This document shows, piece after piece, positions 1 to 8,700 of a stretch of 57,190 bases of DNA (position 1 is its first letter; every line of letters starts with the position of its first letter). The notes under the pieces are model-generated. The model had not been told where the DNA came from. It was given only the letters and a program-made list of their open reading frames with translations, and searched no databases. The position numbers and the translations under genes are program-made. The stretch is from Bodo saltans (taxonomy: Eukaryota; Euglenozoa; Kinetoplastea; Eubodonida; Bodonidae): assembly GCA_001460835.1 (NCBI GenBank), contig CYKH01000275.1, forward strand, positions 1-57,190. The letters are read 5' to 3'.

Positions 1-2442
1 ATTCTCAGCATCTACGGAGCACAACTAATTCCTCTTCTAAAGCCAAGTGCCTTGATTCAATGCATGGGTGGGGAAATAGCAGACGTATTTGTGGAGTTGC
101 TGGACAAACATGCAGTATCGCTTGCTGTGATCTTGGACGACGACCCTCAATCGAACGCATTTGCTTTGTCGTCATTGGAAAGCAGTGGTGCATCGCCATG
201 GTGCAGTGGTGCTCTTGCCTCGCTCATCCTTAGCGCAGTCGGCCAGAGAACCATTTTGAAGGGAGCAGAAGTACAATCACCCTTTGGATTTGTGGTGGCC
301 ATGGTTCTTTGGCTACGCGTGCTTGCTGCGAGCTGCAAGACGAGTGCAGCAGCGCTAATACAGCTGCCTGTTGAGAACTTGCGTGCTCTACCGAACTTGG
401 TTCTCCAAGCACTAAACATGTTGGGGTCGCAGCAACAGCGCTTCGGCTCACAACGATGGCTCGTTCTCCTCCACCAGGCACTAGACCTTTTGGCTACCTT
501 GGTCGACAAGCACGTGATTGATGACGCGCTCACAGGGAACACAAGTGTTCTGTGCGACCTTGTCACTCCGCTGCTGCAGGCAACCATTGCGCCGCCTGTG
601 ACTGCGCCCATTGCTAATCCAAAGAAACAGAAACCAGCTAAAAGTTCTGCGGTCGAAGCATCACCAGCTCTTCCGCTATTGAGTGTCCTTGACAATCAAG
701 GTGTTGTGGCTTCGTTGCTTGCTGTTGCAAGTTTTTGGGCAGAACTGCCAGGCTGTGGTACATTGCTGGAAGTTTTCGTGAATAACATGATCCCTTGGTT
801 CTGTACTATCTCGCCTCGAAAAGAGTTGACAGAGGCATTGTCGCAGTTCTTGGTGCGGACCAAACTAGTGAATCACGTTTACTTGAAGTCGATGGAAGGC
901 CAATCAGTTGTGACAGCGATAATACGCGCCTCAAGCCCAAGTAGTTCACTAGTGTTCGCTCAACTGGTGAGTACGGTGTCATCAAGCAGCGGCAAGCTGA
1001 CAGCTGCGACTGACGCGTTGCTGGCCTCAGTTGTGTCAGCAACCAGTAGCACTTCAAGTCAACATCTTCGTGACTCTTTTCTCGCGCTTCATGCGCATCA
1101 TTCAGTTGCTGAAGTTATTGATCTCGTCGTTACGTTTTGCCGCAAGCAACAAAACATTTCTGGCGATGCAATAATCAGTCGAATCGATCACCTTGCCATC
1201 GAACATTCTGATTTCAAGAACGTTGTGACCGGTGTCACGAACGAGCTTCATGCAATTGCTCAGAAGCATGCCGCAGACGAACAGAAGCGCCAAAGCGAAC
1301 GTGTTGCTCAGGCGTCCTGTGCTGCGCAAGAGGAGAATTTAAAGCGGCAGCAGCAAGCGAAAGAATTGAATGCGATGAGAAAGCAATACGCAGCGATGAT
1401 GGCTCGACGCGAAACGTTGTCTGAAGTGGCTGCGCAACGACTCGCACACGCCAACGTAGCACTTGAGACGCGCAATTCATCGCGCAGTCGAACAGCACGT
1501 GAAAATCTAGATGCGTTGCGCAAAGCAGAACAACAAGCGAAAAAGAACCGTGAGGAAGCGCTTCGAGCTTCGGTGGCATCTTACCGTGAGCGCATTGCAC
1601 AAACGCGCAACGTCACAACGTTCTTGAAAACGCTTGGGTTATCAGATGCTCGAGCATACGCAGTGCCGCGAGAATTGCAATCACGTCTTCTTTCACTTTC
1701 CCCGCAGGAAGTTATGGAGTACATTGTTCACGGGGATGCTGCGATGCCCCACGATCTTGCAACAGCTGCCCAGCGGTACGATGAACGCGAAGCATCAGAG
1801 CGGCAACAAATTACGTTTACTGACGAGATCACAACGTCAACTGGCGTGGTTGCAAATGGTAGGAATCAAGCTCCGTCGTTTTGGGAATTAGTGATGGCCG
1901 ATGTGGAGCAATTGAGCTCAGAAGGGCAGCCGTCATCCGCAAACACCACCGATACCACTGCAACGAAGGGAAATTCTTTTCACTTCAGAGTCGCGCCACT
2001 TCTCGACTTATTCAACTTCGACGGTGAGCCTGACGAGAATGAAGAGCCTAAATCAGTGCCGAAGAAATCCTTACCTGTGCGTTACGTAAAACAGTATTTA
2101 GAGGAGCCATGTGGACAAGGAGAACGCACGCCAAACGACAATTCCGTTTCTACCACGTGGGCCTCTTTATGCGGCTTCGAAGATGCGCTGCACATGGTTT
2201 ATGTTGCGCAACTAAAGGGTCTTGTAAAACTCGAGAAAGGTTTTATTGCATTGACGCCGCTTGGGCACGCATACCACGAAGACTTCTGGGACCCAGAACG
2301 GTCCCTTGCCGTCACGCTTGCTCGGCGGCGAGAAGCAGCGCAAGCGGCTTTGCAGTTTGCTGCGACTGAAAGTGCCAATGTTGACAATTTTGATGATTTG
2401 GACAATGAAGATGTCAACTGGTTTGATGACGAACTTCTGTGA
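1..2442 (+). CDS. Unidentified helical/coiled-coil protein, 5' end probably cut by window edge
   Basis: The reading frame is open from base 1 to the TGA at 2440-2442 (813 codons). The first in-frame ATG is at 64, but the codons before it (1-63) also read as a plausible hydrophobic helix, so I treat the gene as 5'-partial. If the AG near base 45 is a splice acceptor, the start would be 64. The N-terminal 400 residues are rich in Leu, Ala, Ser and Val and look like helical repeats. Roughly 1240-1620 encodes a long Gln, Glu, Arg and Ala-rich coiled coil. The C-terminal 130 residues (about 2030-2442) form a compact region with a helix followed by an acidic tail ending in Asp, Glu, Leu, Leu. I recognise no catalytic motif and no family. 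The gene shares the + strand with all its neighbours. Confidence is high that it codes and low for function. Confidence 0.75.
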   Translation: MLSIYGAQLIPLLKPSALIQCMGGEIADVFVELLDKHAVSLAVILDDDPQSNAFALSSLESSGASPWCSGALASLILSAVGQRTILKGAEVQSPFGFVVAMVLWLRVLAASCKTSAAALIQLPVENLRALPNLVLQALNMLGSQQQRFGSQRWLVLLHQALDLLATLVDKHVIDDALTGNTSVLCDLVTPLLQATIAPPVTAPIANPKKQKPAKSSAVEASPALPLLSVLDNQGVVASLLAVASFWAELPGCGTLLEVFVNNMIPWFCTISPRKELTEALSQFLVRTKLVNHVYLKSMEGQSVVTAIIRASSPSSSLVFAQLVSTVSSSSGKLTAATDALLASVVSATSSTSSQHLRDSFLALHAHHSVAEVIDLVVTFCRKQQNISGDAIISRIDHLAIEHSDFKNVVTGVTNELHAIAQKHAADEQKRQSERVAQASCAAQEENLKRQQQAKELNAMRKQYAAMMARRETLSEVAAQRLAHANVALETRNSSRSRTARENLDALRKAEQQAKKNREEALRASVASYRERIAQTRNVTTFLKTLGLSDARAYAVPRELQSRLLSLSPQEVMEYIVHGDAAMPHDLATAAQRYDEREASERQQITFTDEITTSTGVVANGRNQAPSFWELVMADVEQLSSEGQPSSANTTDTTATKGNSFHFRVAPLLDLFNFDGEPDENEEPKSVPKKSLPVRYVKQYLEEPCGQGERTPNDNSVSTTWASLCGFEDALHMVYVAQLKGLVKLEKGFIALTPLGHAYHEDFWDPERSLAVTLARRREAAQAALQFAATESANVDNFDDLDNEDVNWFDDELL

Positions 2443-2555
2443 GTTTCTTTTTGACTTCATTTGCACCAGAAGAATGCATAACTTCCATCATGTATCGTCA
2501 CCGGTACTTCAGTATTTCTCTTGTCATTCATTTCCCAAGTCATAACAATAGAACG

Positions 2556-2726
2556 ATGCGAGAGAAAGTCATCGCACACTTCTGTGTGATGATACTGGCG
2601 GCCAATTTCCTCTCACAGCCAGCAGTCGCTCCTGCAACTCCGGCAGCACCAAACCTTAACTACACGCGGTCTACTGATAGTTCGTCACGCGAAATGACAG
2701 CCACTATTTTTTTTTTTTGTCAATGA
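2556..2726 (+). CDS. Signal-peptide ORF, probably the displaced N-terminus of the next gene
   Basis: A 56-codon ORF starts at ATG 2556. It begins with a textbook signal peptide: a basic MREK start, a hydrophobic core (VMILAANFL), and then a small-residue, Ala/Pro-rich stretch around residues 18-31. It then turns Ser/Thr-rich, the same composition as the start of the 2723-11245 ORF. It ends at a TGA (2724-2726) that overlaps the ATG of that ORF. The two frames meet in a run of twelve T (2707-2718). One extra T, or two fewer, would fuse them. The large protein has EGF modules and membrane helices but no signal peptide of its own. I infer that this ORF is its true N-terminus, separated by an indel in the homopolymer (sequencing error or real). 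A separate small secreted protein is less likely. Confidence 0.6.
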   Translation: MREKVIAHFCVMILAANFLSQPAVAPATPAAPNLNYTRSTDSSSREMTATIFFFCQ

Positions 2727-5700
2727 CGCCATCTGTCTCTCAATCGTTCACTCTAACGATGTCGCCGGAACAAGGAAGTCTTTCGCACTCCATGTCAATG
2801 TCACTGTCATCAACGTACAGCGTGACACCGTCATCATCGGCATCTCAGTCGTCATCCACTAGCGATAGCAACCGCCGCTCCACTAGCAACTCTCCAACTC
2901 GAGACGTAACCGCGTCAAGAACGATAACGCCGCCGCCGACACCAACACAAAGCAGCACGGCAACGCTCTCTCAGGAGTCCAGTATTTCCGAAAGTCCTTC
3001 AATGAGCACCACGGCATCCAAGCACGTGTCAAAGTCATCAGGAACTCCCTCATCCTCTTACACAAAAGACGAGACAATGTCGCGATCACCTTCACAAGAG
3101 CAAAGTGCTTCGAGAACCCAAACTGTGACACCACCACCGACGCCCACACCGTCCCCATCGGCGAGTTCGGAAATTTCACTAACCAAAACTCCTATTTTGA
3201 GCTCGTCACCGACAATAACAGCCACCATATCATGGCAGCAGTCAATGACGGAAACAGTAAGCCCTTCGCTGAGCATGACACAATCGCCAACTCAAAGTTT
3301 CTCCAAAGAACCCACCCTTACACACTCTCCATCGAGCTCGTCAAGTCGATCTCCCTTCACCCTGAGCAATGAACCTACCGTCACTGCAACACCGCGGTTC
3401 ACTGTTTCACCTACTTTGAAGAGCACACCAACGTGGAGCCTGACTCCAACGTTGACAACGTCACAGTCGTCGTCCCTATCCGTCTCTCTCAGTGAGGAAA
3501 TCTCAGCAACTAGAACTCAGTCCCCTTCGCTGACGACGTCGACGACGCTGACAGATTCAGCCACACCGTCGGAGGAAATATCCAACTCTCCTTCCGATAG
3601 TGCCACTCCTACCGTATCAACCACTGAAGACTTGTCGTTGTCAGACTCTCCAACCATTTCAACGACTCCTAGCAAATCTTCGACACCGAGCAGCTCAGAA
3701 AGCAGTTCGCCGACGCAAACTGCCTCTGTCACCTCTTCCTATTCGCTGACTTTGACGCAAAGTCCGTCAGTCACCATCAGCAACTCTTTGAGCGTTTCAA
3801 TGTCTGTCACACTGAGCACTTCACCAACTGTGTCTCAATCAGAGACTGAGGAAACGTCGTGGTCGAAGACATCCACCATCACCATTAGCATCGGGACCAT
3901 CTCTGGGGTCGCCACAGGATCAGTGGACGTCACGCCATCTCGCACCAAAGGGACTCCTACAACAACCGCATCCCTCACGTCGTCGTACACTCTTACCACA
4001 TCATTGTCAAACTCACTTTCCGTTTCAAGCACAATGTCCCAGTCGATGAGTCAAAGTGACTCGACATCAGTGTCAGAAACGTTGACTTCGTCTACCACAA
4101 TTTCAGATATCTTGACGCCAACTGCAACCATGACCCCGACCCGGTCAAGCAGCTCGGAACCCTCGGAAACGAAAACTCTCACACTGACTCAAACTCCCTC
4201 GTTCACTGACAGTGCTTCGCCCACAGCAATGAACTCCTTCACAGAAACACAAACCATCACTGAAGATGGAACTGCAACCATGTCGTATGAACTGACAACA
4301 TCCGTGCAGCCTCCCACAACCACCCACGTACCAACCCCAACTTGGACTCTTCCGACCCGTTGCCCAACCGATTGCATGAAAGGGACGTGTAGACAGATCA
4401 CTGCCTTCGTCTCGCAATCCGTGTTTTATTGTGTCTGTCAAGCATCTTCTGCTACGGGCTATTGGAGTGGCTCAGAGCGTGGTGGTCCTTGCGACAAGTG
4501 TGCAACCGGCTACTATGGCCTTGGGTGCCTCAACGCCTGCCCAGGTGGTGCGTGCTCAATTTGCAGCGGTCACGGTTCTTGTGATGATGGGCTGTACGGC
4601 ACTGGCACATGCACGTGCTTCAACGACCCGGTCAGGGGGTTCTGGCAGGGATTCGCGTGTACCGTGTGCCAGTCGGCGAAGTACGGCCTATCTTGCAATA
4701 AGAACTGCACATGTGGCTCGCAAGGAACGTGCAACTCTGGAACCGTAGGTGATGGAAGTTGCAAATGTAACGCCGGTTGGATCGGTCAAAATTGCACCAC
4801 TTGCGACATCAGCACCAACACGGAATGCGACTCATTCCGCACTTGTCCTGGTGATGGAAATTGCAATGGCAACGGTGCGTGCAACTACAACAAATCCGAC
4901 ACCGGCGTCTGTGATTGCTACCCATTCTACGCAGGTTTAGATTGCAGCCTCCACTGCAGCAACAATTGCAGTGGTCATGGAACGTGTAGCGACGGTCGAT
5001 ACGGAACTGGCATTTGTGCTTGCAATGCACGGTATGGCTCTGCAGACTGCAGCACCTGCCAAGCGGGTTACTACGGCACAGGGTCCAGCTGTGTCGGTGT
5101 GTGCCCTGGATCAGAAACAGTCAAAACAAACGCATGCTCCAACCAAGGAACGTGTACTGACACTGGTATTTGCCTCTGCACTGGCACATGGGGAGGAACA
5201 AAGTGCAACCTTGTGTGCCCAACCGCATCAACAAATTCATCTCTCGTCTGTGCAGGACATGGCGTCTGCAACTCCAACGGACTGTGCGTTTGCGACCAGG
5301 ATGAAATCAACGGCTTTTGGTATGGTGCTGCCTGCGAAGTTTGTGATCCTGACTACGGAGCGACAAGCTGTCGAACAAAGTGCCCCACGTACAACACAGA
5401 TGTACAGACGTGTGGCGCAACTTATGGTTACGGCTTATGCAATAACATCACCGCAACTTGCGATTGCAGCGCGTCAAAGTGCGGGGAATCGTGCCAAGTG
5501 GATACGGTCAATGGTGAGTGCCCGAAGTGCAACAATACCATTCCAGGGGACAACGTGCAATATTACGGGTTTGATTGTGACAAAATTTGCCTCTGTGAGA
5601 ACGGCATTTGCAATGACGGCGTTGGTGGAGATGGAACTTGTTCGTGCTCATCCGGCTGGTCTGGTCAGTATTGCAACATTACATGCCCTGGCGGCATCAT

Positions 5701-8700
5701 CGCGCCGTGCTCCAACAACGGTGCCTGTGTGCAAGCAACGTCTCGGTGTTTGTGCAACGCGTCATATGCCGGTTCAACGTGCTCTCTTGTGTGCCCCAGA
5801 ACGAGCTCCGGCGTCTGCAATGGCACTGGAACTTGTTTTGATGGCTCTACAGGAAATGGCACATGCCAATGTGCTGATGGGTGGGTGTGGCCACAAACAA
5901 CATGCACAACTGTGTGTCAATGCAACGGTCATGGAACCTGCTACTTCCCCAACGCAACTTGTGTATGCGATCAAAACTTCGAAGGATCTCACTGCGAACG
6001 GTGCGTGAGTGGCAAGTTTGGTACGAAGTGCGACAAAGAGTGCATTGCGGGAAAGGGTGTCACTGTGGGGTACACATGTCTGTGCCTCAACGGATATGCT
6101 GGCGCCAACGGGTGCTCCATCTCATGCCCCAACACCACTCTTGGTGTGTGCAACGGTCAGGGCACGTGCAGCAACACAACCGGGACGTGTCGATGTGCTG
6201 ACACGTGGCTTGGTCCTGGATGCACATGCAACAATATTCAGTGTCGAAATGCAAACGCGTTTACCACTTGTGACACAACCAGTGGCGTTTGCATCTGTGT
6301 GACGGGAAGGACCGGCGCCGCGTGCGCTAGTTGTGTGTTTGGATACTATGGTGCCCCCGTCGGTGGCGTGTCGTGCGCGACGCTGTGCGACTGTAGTAGC
6401 AACGGCCCCTGTGACATCAACACTGGGGTGTGCAGCTGCTTTAGCGATAGTACCAACGGCTACTGGACTGGAGGCACATGCAACCAGTGTGCTGCCGGCT
6501 ATATGGGCACTCGTTGCAATCAGCTCAGTAATGCGATCACACAGTCGACTGATTTGGTGAGGCGTCTCTCAGGATCTGTGGTATCCTGTACCACCTACCA
6601 TGCGTACCTTGACGCCGTGCATCGCTTGTTGTACGTTGGTACGTCGTGTTTCCAATCTCGCTTCAATGTCACGTCAGTCACTCCGTTCTCACCTGACTCG
6701 ATGAACTTTAACACCACTGTCGACGGTTCAGAAATTAATGGCGATGTAGTGGATCTCCAAGTGAGTATCACAAACCCCGATGAACTGCTTTTCATTTTGC
6801 AACAGAATTCAACCGCAAATGCGTTCTACCCAACGCTTTTCAACGCTTCGATGATGCCGTTCCTTGCCAGCGTCAACCTCCTTCAAGACGTCACTGTTCC
6901 TACTAACAGCCCTTTCAGTGGAACAACACTGTTTGCGTATTTTGATCAGGTCAGCGGAAACGTTTGCACAATGCCAAGCGGCCAAGCGTACTCTCGCCTG
7001 TACTGCAAGAAGCTCACCGGGAACGTCACAGCTGTCCTTCTTACTGGATTTTCGTATCAGACATCTGCATTCGTAAAGAGTCTATCACTGATCGTCCTCG
7101 GCGGTCTCGCAAATGCGATCACGTGTAGCTTTATGACGGTTCTTCTCGATGCGTCCACTGCTGGTACGCAATTCCAACTAGACTTGGTCCATCACGTCGC
7201 GAGCGCCAACCTCAGCACGTGCACCGCGGTGAACATTGTCACAGCAACCGATGACGTGATCTTTTTCTCCATCAAAGCCCCTACGAATTATATCGGAGGG
7301 TACAACTTCTCGACTCGCACTTTCTTCACTGGTTCGCTCATCGGTGGTGAGACCGCTGGAACTGCAATGACGTACAACAGTCGTGCCAACATCGGTTATG
7401 TGGTCTACAACACTTTACTTGTCAAGTTTGAAGTTGTCCCTAGTGCGACCCCAGGAGGACCATCAGTCGTCAATGCGTATGGTCAAGCGTACACCTCTAC
7501 CACAATCAAGCTCTTCGTTCAGGATGACTTTCTGCAGCTTGTGTATGCCCCTGTTGTCGTGAGCACAGGTGTTCAAGTGATGCGATTTCTCCTTGTTGAA
7601 GTGCACTCTATTTACCCTATTGTCGCTGATCGTGCAGGAGGTGCACTGATTACTGTCATCGGTAAAGGATTTCGAAATGTTCCAGGTGCAGTGTGTTTGT
7701 TCGACAAGGACTCTGTCTCCTTCTACCAGTTTATCAACAGCACAACAGTTGTGTGTCAAGCTCCGCAAAAAATCAGTTCTGAAGTTTGTGTCACGCAGTT
7801 GTTAGAAATTTCTATCAACAGTATTCAAACCGCTAACCTGTTCTCCATCGAGCGTCCGGCGAGTCCGACTCTCCTTAGTGTCACGCCAGAGTTTGTACGC
7901 GTTGGTGACGTTGGAAAGGAAGTTGTCATTCAAGGCCGAGGCTTGACAGATAGCAATTACTCCCGATGTCGATTCTTTGACCCAGTGTCGAATCAGAGCG
8001 CACTCTCAATCGCCATCTATTCAGCAACAAATTACACGTTCACTTGTGTAGCACCAACTGTTACTTCTCCATGGTCGTCACAAACGTACATTCACATTAC
8101 GCTGGATGGCTTCGTGTTCTCAGCGTCGACACTGAAGTTTTTGTTCGTTGGTGAAGCGACAGGCATTCTAATCGACACTGCATCATTTTCAGCTGTCTCT
8201 TCCGTGCGATCATTCCTGACGCCGACACTCACCGTCTACACCGTTGATCCAAACCAAAATAAACTTCTGACAGTTGATACAGAGCTTCGGTTCTCTGTGG
8301 TGTCTGCTCCAAACGCAACGACAGGCAGCCAGCCATGGGTGCTGCAGAATCCGAACGCTACCTCCGTGAACGGCGTCGCAACGTTTTCGAGTCTCTCGCT
8401 GAAGGATCCACCATATGGCGATTTTGTTTTCAGCGTACGAATGGGTAACTTCATCACAAATTTTTCACTTGTGATTCAGCCTGGAGAAGTCGTTCGTCTC
8501 ATTGTCACAACACAGCCTCAGCTGACCGCAGCTGACACTGTGATCCCTGGCTCGTCGATTCCACGTCCGATGGATATTGTCGCAGTAGATGCAGGAGGAA
8601 ACGATGCCGCGTCCGCTAGCAGCAATCGTGCAAGTTTTTCTCTCATTCGTACATACGGAGGCAAACTTCTCCTCAACGAATCAGTTTTGCTGGGCTCGGC

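Noticed and set aside
2883-4441. Minus-strand ORFs opposite the Ser/Thr-rich stalk
   Set aside because: They reflect the reverse complement of TCA, AGC and ACG-rich codons. All neighbouring genes are on the + strand.
4971-6008. 345-codon + strand ORF inside the giant surface-protein gene
   Set aside because: It is a shadow in another frame of the Cys-rich EGF repeats; the regular TGC/TGT codons keep alternative frames open. The protein is Met/Ala/Thr-rich without structure.
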